DNA of 64,000 nt. Origin: Candidatus Poribacteria bacterium (GTDB lineage Bacteria > Poribacteria > WGA-4E > WGA-3G). The DNA lies in the NCBI GenBank assembly GCA_026706025.1, contig JAPOZO010000034.1:1-64000 (forward strand), read 5' to 3'. Below the pieces are notes generated by a model that was given only the letters and a program-made list of their open reading frames with translations, ran no database searches and was not told the DNA's origin. This document shows positions 17,126-24,252 of the stretch, piece after piece (position 1 is the first letter of the stretch; every line of letters starts with the position of its first letter). A program made the translations under genes and the position numbers.

Positions 17126-17154
17126 TTGACAAAGATTGCCAAAAATGTTAAAAT
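17126..17154 (+). promoter_or_regulatory. Near-consensus sigma-70 promoter on the plus strand
   Basis: TTGACA at 17126-17131, a 17-base spacer, and TAAAAT at 17149-17154. It is the best promoter match in the window and points into about 330 bases with no ORF, toward the structured region and hairpin ending near 17480. Confidence 0.7.
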
Positions 17155-17159
17155 GTTCA

Positions 17160-17486
17160 TCGTGTTCGGCATTGGTTGTGACTGATGCATTGGTATATTG
17201 CTTGATATTTCAGACAATCACGTAAAAGCCTCACACGACTGAAAAATATCTAAAATATGCTTGTCAGTCGTTAGTTGGGAAAGATTGCTTAAAAGCACAT
17301 CCCATTTGAAATCAACGACTCAAAACTTTTCGTAAGGTGCTTTACAGCACGCAGTTAGGGCATTACCTGTTGCAGGAGGCTACAGAAGACTTGTCTATCG
17401 CAAGCAGTGGTCGTTGATAGCACGATCTGCCCCGCTCAGGGTGTTTCTAAGAATCCCCCTGCTTTAGCGGGGGGAGTATGTCAAAG
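17160..17486 (+). ncRNA. Candidate structured RNA / IS200-IS605-type element remnant
   Basis: No frame of useful length on either strand. Nested stems are visible: AGTCGTT (17266) with AACGACT (17314), enclosing TGGGA (17276) with TCCCA (17300), enclosing TGCTT / AAGCA. An alternative 8-bp stem pairs ACGACTGA (17235) with TCAGTCGT (17264), mutually exclusive with the first. Further small hairpins are GTGCT/AGCAC (near 17337-17350) and CCTG/CAGG (near 17367). It ends with a 9-bp hairpin at 17454-17475 around TTTA followed by GAGTATGTCAA. The AATCCCC-CTTTAG-GGGGAGTATGTCAA pattern is the kind of right end seen in IS200/IS605 elements carrying tnpB, whose right ends form guide (omega) RNA. No tnpA or tnpB frame remains. 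Read as a decayed or non-autonomous element, or a free-standing RNA. It converges with the LamG gene. Confidence 0.5.
17454..17475. mobile_element. IS200/IS605-like right-end hairpin
   Basis: Stem TCCCCCTGC / GCGGGGGGA (one T-G wobble) with loop TTTA, followed by GTATGTCAA. It matches from memory the subterminal hairpins at IS605-family right ends. It may also serve as a terminator for the convergent LamG gene ending at 17501, though no T-run follows. Confidence 0.5.
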
Positions 17487-17500
17487 AGATATTTTGTCCA

Positions 17501-18346
17501 TCATTTTAAGGTTGTTTTGAGGGTGGCCCACACAATAGGCAGTTTCTCGGATGCCTGAACGGACAACCCGATTTTCGATTTAAAGTTTCGGGTCACTTCG
17601 CGAGCGGTTAGGGGTCGATCATAAATGCGGACTTCATCAATGACACCGGGGAAATGCCTGCTGACAGCACCGCGATTGTTCCCCGCGCCGATAAAGATGG
17701 GTTGTACAAATGGAACAAAATTGTCGAGTTCCTTTGCGTCGCCGGCGATGATCTCTTGTGGCTCACCGTCCATATAAATACTGACTTCGGCTTTACCAGC
17801 GTCTACGATTGCGAAAACGATATGGTGCCATTGCCCATCGGAGATCGGAAATTCAATTTCAACAGGGATAGCATTGCAGCCTGCCGCCGATTTTTGACGG
17901 ACATAAAAGTGAATGACCCCTTCAGCAAACGGGAATCCTGCTAATGCGCTCCGGTTGGGTTCAATTGCCCATGCCATGTTACAACCTTCGTCGAGAACTT
18001 TGAAAAGGGTTGTCCAGTTATCTTTAAAACTGGTTTTCATCCAAACCTCAAAGGTAGATGTACCGATTTTCTCTCCAAAATCGCCGAGGTTTGTCAAGTT
18101 GACATAGTCGTTAGCACCGTCAAATTCGAGTGCTTCTCCGACTTGTCCGTCAACGATTTTCGGGTTACCGACGATTCTACCATCATTTTCACCCCAGATA
18201 TCCTTAGCTGTAAAACCATCAATGTCTTGTTCGTCAAACGTCCAATAACTGACGAGTCCATCTGTTACGATGGGTTGTGCATGCCCGTTTTGGAAAGACA
18301 TGGTAATAATTAGCGTGATTGCGAGGAGATAAATTAGGCTTTTCAT
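17501..18346 (-). CDS. Secreted LamG-domain protein (tandem copy A)
   Basis: 281 residues from the ATG at 18346, which has AAAGGAG nine bases upstream; the longer frame to 18379 is less likely. Signal peptide (LIYLLAITLIITMSFQNGHAQ), then a LamG/concanavalin A-like domain: DGLVSYWTFDEQDIDGF, GEALEFDGANDYVNLTNLGD, STFEVWMKTSFK, QWHHIVFAIVDAGKAEVSIY and the closing PGVIDEVRIYDRPLTAREV. Such domains bind sugars or proteins at the cell surface. The last 30 residues (KIGLSVQASEKLPIVWATLK) resemble a short conserved tail seen again in copy B and in the LamG gene at 48997. Tandem duplicate of 18484-19326, about three quarters identical by eye. Confidence 0.85.
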   Translation of the reverse strand: MKSLIYLLAITLIITMSFQNGHAQPIVTDGLVSYWTFDEQDIDGFTAKDIWGENDGRIVGNPKIVDGQVGEALEFDGANDYVNLTNLGDFGEKIGTSTFEVWMKTSFKDNWTTLFKVLDEGCNMAWAIEPNRSALAGFPFAEGVIHFYVRQKSAAGCNAIPVEIEFPISDGQWHHIVFAIVDAGKAEVSIYMDGEPQEIIAGDAKELDNFVPFVQPIFIGAGNNRGAVSRHFPGVIDEVRIYDRPLTAREVTRNFKSKIGLSVQASEKLPIVWATLKTTLK

Positions 18347-18415
18347 AAGTAACCGCTCCTTTAGGTGTGCGAAAGTCACGCAGTGAAGTCCTGCCTATAC
18401 ATCCCGTATTTTTAA

Positions 18416-18456
18416 CCCCCTAAATCCCCCTTATCAGGGGGACTTTAAGAGGGAAT
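18416..18456. repeat. Interspersed repeat CCCCCTAAATCCCCCTTAT...
   Basis: Core CCCCCTAAATCCCCCTTAT, then CAGGGGGACTTTAAGAGG, with CCCCCTTAT/AGGGGG forming a hairpin. Two further copies are at 37413-37443 and 37467-37503. The following GAAATGCGTAAGT-like text is also shared. Confidence 0.75.
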
Positions 18457-18483
18457 GCGTAAGTCCTACCCTTATTTTTTCTC

Positions 18484-19326
18484 CTATAATTCTGTCTTTA
18501 GGTTCCCCCAGACGATAGGTAACTTCTCGGCTGCTTGAACAGACAGTCCAATCTTCGACTTAAAATTTCGGGTCACTTCATCTGCGGTGAGCGGACGGTC
18601 ATAAATACGGACTTCATCAATGATACCGGGGAAATGTCGCTCAACGTTGCCGCGATTGTTCGCCGCGCCTATGTAGACAGGTTCCACAAACGGAATAAAG
18701 GTGTCAAGTTTCTTGGCATCACCGACGATAATCTCCTGTGGCTCACCGTCCATATAGATGCTGACATCGGACTTACCCGGGTCTACAATTCCGAAAACGA
18801 TGTGGTGCCATTTGCCATCGGAGAGTGCAAACTCAATTTCAACGACGATGGCATTGCAGCCCGCCGCCGATTTCTGACGGACGTAGTAGTGAACGATGTC
18901 CTCAGCGAGCGGGAATCCGGCTTTCGCACTCCGGTTGACATCAATCGCCCACGCCATATTACACCCTTGGTCAAGGACTTTGAAAAGCGTTGTCCAGTCT
19001 TTCTTGAAACTGGTCTTGACCCATGCTTCAAACGTAGATGCTCCGACTTTCTCACCAAAATCGCCGAGGTTCGTCAAGTTCACATAATCGTCAGAGCCGT
19101 CAAATTCAAGGGCTTCTCCGACTTGTCCATCAACGACTTTCGGATCTCCAACAATCTTACCATCATTTTCACCCCAGACATCTTTGACTGTACCGCCAGC
19201 AATGTCTTGTTTGTCAAACGTCCAATAACTCACGAGACCATCTGTGACTATCGGCTCCGTGTATCCGTTATGAATAAACATCGTGAGCGTTAGTGTGAAC
19301 ATTAAGAAAAAGAGTAACATTTTCAT
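18484..19326 (-). CDS. Secreted LamG-domain protein (tandem copy B)
   Basis: 280 residues. Signal peptide (LLFFLMFTLTLTMFIHNGYTE), then the same LamG architecture as copy A: DGLVSYWTFDKQDIAGGTV, VVDGQVGEALEFDGSDDY, STFEAWVKTSFKKDWTTLFK, HHIVFGIVDPGKSDVSIYMD and PGIIDEVRIYDRPLTADEV. Copies differ mainly in the signal peptide and scattered residues, so the duplication is not very recent. This copy has its own strong minus-strand promoter (19418-19447) and an untranslated leader of about 85 bases containing a GCGGAA/TTCCGC hairpin, while copy A lies downstream and may be partly cotranscribed. AAGGAG precedes the ATG. Expected location is the periplasm or surface; ligand unknown. Confidence 0.85.
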   Translation of the reverse strand: MKMLLFFLMFTLTLTMFIHNGYTEPIVTDGLVSYWTFDKQDIAGGTVKDVWGENDGKIVGDPKVVDGQVGEALEFDGSDDYVNLTNLGDFGEKVGASTFEAWVKTSFKKDWTTLFKVLDQGCNMAWAIDVNRSAKAGFPLAEDIVHYYVRQKSAAGCNAIVVEIEFALSDGKWHHIVFGIVDPGKSDVSIYMDGEPQEIIVGDAKKLDTFIPFVEPVYIGAANNRGNVERHFPGIIDEVRIYDRPLTADEVTRNFKSKIGLSVQAAEKLPIVWGNLKTEL

Positions 19327-19417
19327 TGTGCGTTGCTCCTTGCGGAAGACGTTTCCGCAGCTATGAAAATCCTTGGTTTAGTTCTGAGGTCTATAGGTTT
19401 GCGAAAATGGTAAAGCC

Positions 19418-19447
19418 ATTATAACATCTTTGGCGATTTCTTATCAA
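19418..19447 (-). promoter_or_regulatory. Sigma-70 promoter of LamG copy B
   Basis: On the minus strand TTGATA (19447-19442), an 18-base spacer and a perfect TATAAT (19423-19418). The start point would be about 85 bases before the ATG at 19326. Confidence 0.7.
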
Positions 19448-19471
19448 ATTTATTTGATCTCAAGTTGATAC

Positions 19472-19533
19472 TTGTAAGTTACGCCGAAAATTGGTAAAAT
19501 GGACTTCATATCGTGATGTAAGTTACGTCGAAA
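19472..19533 (+). promoter_or_regulatory. Promoter with paired 17-base direct repeats
   Basis: TGTAAGTTACG-C/T-CGAAA occurs at 19473-19489 and 19517-19533, starts 44 bases apart, about four helical turns. The first overlaps a plausible -35 (TTGTAA, 19472-19477) 17 bases before TAAAAT (19495-19500); the second lies just downstream of the start point. This layout suggests a dimeric regulator binding one DNA face. Confidence 0.5.
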
Positions 19534-19551
19534 CAACGAGGAGAAGAATTT

Positions 19552-21225
19552 ATGCCGAAAATGACGGGTGCTCGATTTATTGCTGAAACTGTTCACGGTT
19601 ATGGGATTACGCACGTTTTTTTTATGCCCTACATCGGACCACGGGCTTTAATGGAGATGGAAAATCTTGGGATTAAGCGGGTTCAGACGCACGGCGAGAA
19701 AGCGGCAGCGTATATGGCGGATGCCTACGCGCGTGTGAACCGCGCGCCGAGCCTGTGTATGGCACAATCGGTGGGGGCAGTTAACCTTGCAGCGGGATTA
19801 CAAGACGCTTATCTTGCCTGTTCACCAGTGGTCGCGCTGACTGGGAAAGAAAACCAAATCAACCAACAGCGACATGCCTACCAAGAAGTGGATCACGTCA
19901 ATCCGTTTTCCGCTGTTACGAAATATAGTGCTTATGTTGCGACACCAGAGCAGCTTCCCTTCTATCTACGTCAAGCCTTCCGTTCCGCGACAACAGGGAC
20001 ACCGGGACCTGCTCACCTCGACTTTGAAGGTATCGCAGGGTCGTCGGTTATTGATCGGGAAGGTGAACTTGAGGTAATCATTGAAGAGGCATTTGCCCAA
20101 TTACCACCCTTCCGACCAGAAGCAGAGGCAGAGAAGGTAGCGGAAGCCATCAGACTTCTCACGGAAGCGAAACGCCCTATCATTGTGGCAGGTGGCGGTG
20201 TAACGGCTTCAGACGCACGCGCAGAACTTGTTGCGTTCGCTGAGAAACTTTCAATCCCGGTGGCAACCTCCTTGAATGCGAAGGCGATGTTTCCGAGTGA
20301 CCATCCTCTGGCGGTAGGCACCCCTGGTTCATATTCGCGGGCGTGTGCGAACCAAGCGGTTTGCGAGGCTGATCTCGTCTTCTTTATCGGTAGCCATACC
20401 GGTGGACAGGTGACCAGTGGCTATAAAATTCCACCACAAGGCACACCGATTGTACAACTCGATATTAATCCTGATGAACTCGGACGGAATTATCCGATTC
20501 AGTTGGGGATGCAGGGAGATGTGCGGAATACACTGCGCCGGATGCTTGCAGCGGTAAACACCACAACACAACGGACAGAATGGGTTAGCAGCGTGCAGGA
20601 ATTGGTGAAGAACTGGAAAGAGAGTGTTAGCGAAAAAGTGAATTCGGAGCGGTTACCGATGTTACCGGAACGTCTCTGTCGTGAACTGACAGATTACCTT
20701 CCGTCAGATGCGATTCTTGTGTCCGATACGGGACATTCTGGCATCTGGACTGGGACAATGATTGACTTTAAACATCCGGATCAGAGTTTCATACGGTGTT
20801 CTGGTTCGCTGGGATGGGGAGTCCCGGCGGCGATGGGTGCGAAGTGCGCGCAACCTGATCGACCCGTACTCTGTTTCACAGGTGATGGCGGTATCTGGTA
20901 TCACATGACGGAATTGGATACAGCAATGAAGTGCGGGATTAACGCTGTTATTGTTGTGAATAATAATCACTCGTTGAATCAGGAGCAGGGTGGCGTTGAG
21001 TCGGTTTATGGTGGACGGACATCGGGTTCCGATGAACTCTGGTTGTTCCCAGAAGCAGATTTTGCGAAGATGGCGGCGTCGATGGGATGCTTCGGGATTA
21101 CGGTGAACAAGCCAAGTGAACTTGCGGGTGCGTTGGATCAGGCGTTTGCTTCGGGTCAGCCTGCGGTTGTGGATGTGAAAACGCATGTGGAAGGGATAGC
21201 ACCACGGACGTGGATGCCTTCGTAA
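19552..21225 (+). CDS. Thiamine-diphosphate enzyme, acetolactate synthase-like
   Basis: 557 residues, the size of acetolactate synthase large subunits and related decarboxylases. E49 in THGEKAAAYMADAYAR is the glutamate that activates the cofactor; the TPP/Mg motif runs GDGG (444-447) to NNN (470-472). The central domain (PIIVAGGGVTASDARAELV) is the usual TPP-enzyme middle domain. The family includes acetolactate synthases, sulfopyruvate and benzoylformate decarboxylases and glyoxylate carboligase; no small regulatory subunit (ilvH) follows, and the FFMPYIGPRALM start is unlike classical IlvB, so the substrate is open. GAGGAGAAG precedes the ATG. One of few plus-strand genes, with its own repeat-bearing promoter and a HIT gene 96 bases downstream. 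Confidence 0.8.
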   Translation: MPKMTGARFIAETVHGYGITHVFFMPYIGPRALMEMENLGIKRVQTHGEKAAAYMADAYARVNRAPSLCMAQSVGAVNLAAGLQDAYLACSPVVALTGKENQINQQRHAYQEVDHVNPFSAVTKYSAYVATPEQLPFYLRQAFRSATTGTPGPAHLDFEGIAGSSVIDREGELEVIIEEAFAQLPPFRPEAEAEKVAEAIRLLTEAKRPIIVAGGGVTASDARAELVAFAEKLSIPVATSLNAKAMFPSDHPLAVGTPGSYSRACANQAVCEADLVFFIGSHTGGQVTSGYKIPPQGTPIVQLDINPDELGRNYPIQLGMQGDVRNTLRRMLAAVNTTTQRTEWVSSVQELVKNWKESVSEKVNSERLPMLPERLCRELTDYLPSDAILVSDTGHSGIWTGTMIDFKHPDQSFIRCSGSLGWGVPAAMGAKCAQPDRPVLCFTGDGGIWYHMTELDTAMKCGINAVIVVNNNHSLNQEQGGVESVYGGRTSGSDELWLFPEADFAKMAASMGCFGITVNKPSELAGALDQAFASGQPAVVDVKTHVEGIAPRTWMPS

Positions 21226-21320
21226 GAGAGAATTATGCGGTAGTGCGAGGTTCACCACGCCTCGCACACCCACCTATCTCGTAGTCGTGCAGCGGAAACG
21301 CTTGTTAGGAGATCGATATT

Positions 21321-21701
21321 GTGAGTTGTCCCTTCTGCCCACCAAAAGTCAATGACAATGCTGTTCTACTTGAAAATGAGTTGAGCCTTTTTATTGATCT
21401 AAAACATCCGATTCTGGAAGGTTCTGGGATTATTGTGCCAAGAGCCCATCGGCAATCAGCATTTGACCTCACCACAGAAGAAATTACCTCCACATTTTCA
21501 CTTCTTACGGAGGTTAAGGCACTGCTTGATACTGAATACAATCCTCAAGGTTACAATCTCGGTTGGAATTGCGGTGCTGTAGCTGGACAAACAGTCCTCC
21601 ACGCGCATTTGCATGTTATTCCACGTCATGCGTCCGAGCCTTATGCCGGCAAAGGGATTCGTTACTGGCTAAAACAGGAATCCAATCGTCGTAATATCTA
21701 A
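21321..21701 (+). CDS. HIT-family nucleotide hydrolase/transferase
   Basis: 126 residues starting at GTG 21321, with AGGAG eight to nine bases upstream. It carries the histidine triad HAHLHVIPRH at residues 94-103, in which the middle His of H-x-H-x-H forms the nucleotidyl intermediate. The N-terminal CPFC pair (residues 3-6) resembles the zinc site of several HIT proteins. The rest is the usual small alpha/beta HIT fold (DLKHPILEGSGIIVPRAH, QGYNLGWNCGAVAGQ). It probably hydrolyses AMP- or dinucleoside-polyphosphate-type substrates. Its partner, if any, is unclear; it follows the TPP enzyme on the same strand. Confidence 0.85.
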   Translation: MSCPFCPPKVNDNAVLLENELSLFIDLKHPILEGSGIIVPRAHRQSAFDLTTEEITSTFSLLTEVKALLDTEYNPQGYNLGWNCGAVAGQTVLHAHLHVIPRHASEPYAGKGIRYWLKQESNRRNI

Positions 21702-21757
21702 CAAGTCATTATTATTGACAGCAAGGATCTCGTTACGACTTGAGTTCTCCTCGTTGT

Positions 21758-22117
21758 TCAGGTTGGCGGATAGTTGAACTTTCCCTGTCGCCATTCTTTG
21801 TAGATGAGAAACGCACCGAGTAGGTACAAATTGACGTATAATATGGATTTTACACCCTCAACTATTATGAAGATATCCAATCTTCGTAGCAATTTCACGC
21901 CCCTTATGTCTTGACTCGGTTCCCATTTCCCCATATATGCGTTGAGGACTGCGCCGAGCGCTGCATCGAAAATCGGACTCAGAAACCTGAATCCGATGAA
22001 GACCGCGGTGATGAAGATCACACCTTTTGACCGCGTTTGGAGGCATAAAAACACCAAAAATCCTGCCAGTACCACGTCTGAAATATAGGTTAGACCAGTA
22101 AGAACATTCTCAAACAT
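21758..22117 (-). CDS. Small membrane protein, local paralogous family (copy 1)
   Basis: 119 residues, with about three hydrophobic segments: VVLAGFLVFLCL near the N-terminus, VIFITAVFIGFRF, and SILYVNLYLLGAFLIYKEW at the end. It shares with 22166-22513 and 23548-23919 the start of the first loop (FLCxxT-RSKG) and the C-terminal signature LxxLGxFLIYKEWRQGKF. AGGAG precedes the ATG. Function unknown; the conserved basic WRQGKF end should face the cytoplasm. Confidence 0.6.
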   Translation of the reverse strand: MFENVLTGLTYISDVVLAGFLVFLCLQTRSKGVIFITAVFIGFRFLSPIFDAALGAVLNAYMGKWEPSQDIRGVKLLRRLDIFIIVEGVKSILYVNLYLLGAFLIYKEWRQGKFNYPPT

Positions 22118-22165
22118 GCTTAAAGGCTCCTGTGAATCTAAAATTTGATTGTCATCCTATCAGAT

Positions 22166-22513
22166 TTAGGCAGATGGTTGGTTAAACTTTCCCTGTCGCC
22201 ATTCCTTATAGATTAGAAAAACACCGAGTAAACATAAACCTTTGAACACTAAAGGTGTTAGCATAGCGACTGTCAATAAAAACTCCACGTCACTCATACC
22301 GAGTATTCCATCGTCCATCACTTTACCCGGCTCCCATCGCCACCAATCTGACTTAACAACTTGTTCAAAAATGGAATCAAAGATCTGAAATATAAGAAGT
22401 GTCGCACTAATGAGTACCAACCCTTTTGATTTCGTCCGGAAACATAAAAATACCAATAGCCCTATAAGAGCCAAGTGTGTGGCAAGATTTAGACTATAAA
22501 GCACATAAGCCAT
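22166..22513 (-). CDS. Small membrane protein, local paralogous family (copy 2)
   Basis: 115 residues with hydrophobic segments LALIGLLVFLCF, LVLISATLLIFQIF, VEFLLTVAMLTPLVF and GLCLLGVFLIYKEW. Nearly identical to copy 1 and copy 3 in FLCFRTKSKG and in the C-terminal FLIYKEWRQGKFNQP; the middle (KSDWWRWEPGKVMDDGILGM) is divergent and would lie outside or between membrane segments. AAGGAGG precedes the ATG. No known function. It is 48 bases upstream of copy 1 on the same strand, and the peptidase-like gene is upstream again, so the three may be cotranscribed. Confidence 0.6.
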   Translation of the reverse strand: MAYVLYSLNLATHLALIGLLVFLCFRTKSKGLVLISATLLIFQIFDSIFEQVVKSDWWRWEPGKVMDDGILGMSDVEFLLTVAMLTPLVFKGLCLLGVFLIYKEWRQGKFNQPSA

Positions 22514-22563
22514 GCCAGACCTCCTTCAGATGTAAGTTTGATTGTAATCCTATGAATACTTTT

Positions 22564-23286
22564 CTAATCCTCTTCCAACGCTGTTCCCAAGTATCGCTGT
22601 AAAACCGGAGATATATCCGTTTCTTCTCGACTGCGTTGTTGACGGAAACACGCAGCTAAATCTTTACAGAAATCGAAGAACTTCTTTGGGGCATCAATGT
22701 GCATTTGGTCGAAAAAGAGTTTATATCTGGCGATGGTTGTGTGTGGTGGGATTGCATTATCTATGATTTGTTGACTCTTGATCCGCCCGCGAATGCGTAG
22801 GTCTTCACTGCACCATCCCAAGTGGACAAGCGTCCAATCCGTCATATACTGGGTAATGGCTTCAACGATCAGTCCACCATCGGTGGATACCTCTCCACCA
22901 ACCCAGCAGTGAAAAAGTTCATGGGCAAAAAAGTGGTATGCGAGATCCCGTTCCTGCTCGGTGTTCCCATAATTCTGCGGAAATTCACAGATAAACTTGA
23001 CCTCTATGGTGTAATCTTGAGCGGAATGTATCTGTTTGTTTATCTCGGCGCGCGCACCTAAGTTATTGGGTTCACAGATTCGGTCTTCGACTTCAATCAC
23101 AATCCCCAATCCTGGTCCCATGAGCCTTTCAAACGCTTGATGTGCCTGTTCCAATAGTTCAAGAATCTTCTCAGGTTTCCATGGGCGGTTTGTTTCTGCT
23201 TTATAGGTAAAACGTTCTAAGGTCGCGCTTGCGGCCCAGTTGGTAGGATTCGCCTGTGATTGGATATTTTTCTGGTAATTCGCCAT
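22564..23286 (-). CDS. Zinc metallopeptidase-like protein (HELFH)
   Basis: 240 residues. HELFH at 122-126 is a zinc-binding HExxH, followed 15 residues later by E142 in VEAITQYM, a gluzincin-like third ligand. The spacing is shorter than the 18 residues of M1 aminopeptidases, although the local context (HELFHCWVGGEVS, then EAITQY) resembles M1/M61 proteins, where W and the loop after the motif shape the active site. There is no signal peptide and no transmembrane segment, so a cytoplasmic role is expected. It lies between members of the small membrane family. Substrate unknown; a degenerate or specialised peptidase is possible. Confidence 0.6.
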   Translation of the reverse strand: MANYQKNIQSQANPTNWAASATLERFTYKAETNRPWKPEKILELLEQAHQAFERLMGPGLGIVIEVEDRICEPNNLGARAEINKQIHSAQDYTIEVKFICEFPQNYGNTEQERDLAYHFFAHELFHCWVGGEVSTDGGLIVEAITQYMTDWTLVHLGWCSEDLRIRGRIKSQQIIDNAIPPHTTIARYKLFFDQMHIDAPKKFFDFCKDLAACFRQQRSREETDISPVLQRYLGTALEED

Positions 23287-23376
23287 TCAGTTTATTCAAA
23301 TTCAATCGGTTCGGTTACATGAAGGTTAACAATTTAGAGTGAAACCTAAAAATATATGGGCACTTCTTGACACGAC

Positions 23377-23403
23377 GGGCAATGAATTGCCCTACTACGA
23401 ACG
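23377..23403. repeat. GGGCAAT...TGCCCTACTACGAAC repeat, short form
   Basis: GGGCAATGAATTGCCCTACT then ACGAACGG; GGGCAAT and ATTGCCC are inverted. Related copies are 24091-24150 and 36059-36117 (long forms with a 30-base insert) and 36127-36150 and 41706-41728 (short forms). Confidence 0.75.
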
Positions 23404-23476
23404 GATATTTGTTAACGGATAAGTGTCTATATAATTTTAAGTTTTACTATAATTCGGTAATTTCTTGCCGAAGCCC

Positions 23477-23498
23477 GGTTCGGTTAGGAAACCGAACC
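23477..23498. repeat. GGTTCGGTT / AACCGAACC palindrome
   Basis: 9-base inverted arms around AGGA, followed by TACC. Same layout as the palindromes at 16939, 30154 and 56727, but with a different arm sequence. It lies in the non-coding gap 23287-23547. Confidence 0.65.
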
Positions 23499-23547
23499 TA
23501 CCGGACCTGGGGAAAAGGGAATTCCGTATTTATGAAACAGGCTATGG

Positions 23548-23919
23548 TTATACCGCGAGTTCTTTTTGGTGTTCAAGTTGCGGAAGGCGAAATTTTCCCT
23601 GTCGCCATTCTCTATAGATTAGAAAGACACCGAGCACAAATAAAGAGTTGTACAGGAAGGATTTTATATAGGCAACTGTCAATACGAATTCTCCGAGAGT
23701 CATGCTTTGCGTCAACCAATTACTGATCTCACCTGCTATCCATTGATCCATATATGGGTCAAAAAAGTGTTTAAAAATTGAACTGAAAACCCCATTGGTA
23801 AGAAGTATAGCACTAATAAGTATCACACCCTTTGACTTCGTCCGAAAACACAAAAACAGCAGTAGTCCTACAAGAGCTAAGTGGGCAACAATACTCAAAC
23901 CGGCAATAACGTTAAACAT
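23548..23919 (-). CDS. Small membrane protein, local paralogous family (copy 3)
   Basis: 123 residues from the ATG at 23919, which has AAGGAGG eight bases upstream; the frame extends to 23937 but that start is weaker. Hydrophobic segments: VAHLALVGLLLFLCF, GVILISAILLTNGVF and FLYNSLFVLGVFLIYREW. It shares FLCFRTKSKGVILISA and LGVFLIYREWRQGKF with the two copies at 21758 and 22166, and ends in a longer basic tail (RLPQLEHQKELAV). Family function unknown. The gene is separated from the others by the peptidase-like gene and a repeat-bearing gap. Confidence 0.6.
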   Translation of the reverse strand: MFNVIAGLSIVAHLALVGLLLFLCFRTKSKGVILISAILLTNGVFSSIFKHFFDPYMDQWIAGEISNWLTQSMTLGEFVLTVAYIKSFLYNSLFVLGVFLIYREWRQGKFRLPQLEHQKELAV

Positions 23920-24090
23920 CGCTTGAACCTCCTTCAAACGCGAGTTGGGTTGTCATCTTATTTTTTTTGAGAAAATTATACCATAAGTCTGTTGACCATA
24001 CCAGTTTAATCAGGTTTTCATTTCGGTATTCAGTTTTCGGTTTCCATCAGCATTCAGTTATCAGCGGTCAGTAAGTGGTAGGTGCGGGAC

Positions 24091-24150
24091 GGGCAATAAT
24101 GCACGTCGCATTTGGGCGAATACGCCGCAGAATTGCCCTACTACGAACGG
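24091..24150. repeat. GGGCAAT...TGCCCTACTACGAACGG repeat, long form
   Basis: Same ends as the short form, with an insert reading TGCACGTCGCATTTGGGCGA and then ATACGCCGCAG. It is about 93% alike by eye to 36059-36117. The gap 23938-24252 holds nothing else I can name beyond AT-rich text with TCAGTTATCAGCGGTCAG-type microsatellite-like runs. Confidence 0.75.
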
Positions 24151-24252
24151 TTCTGCTTGTAGTAGTGCGATTTATCGCACGTTCGGAATTACCGATTTAA
24201 GTAATTAATCTTCATGAAACCACACCTACCGCGTTTAGAAGACAGATTATCA

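Noticed and set aside
17454-17475. Simple rho-independent terminator
   Set aside because: The hairpin is strong but no T-run follows on either strand, and the flanking GTATGTCAA fits an IS605-type end better; a terminator role remains possible.
17160-17486. RNase P RNA, tmRNA or 6S RNA
   Set aside because: None of the conserved motifs of those RNAs is visible, and the ends do not match.
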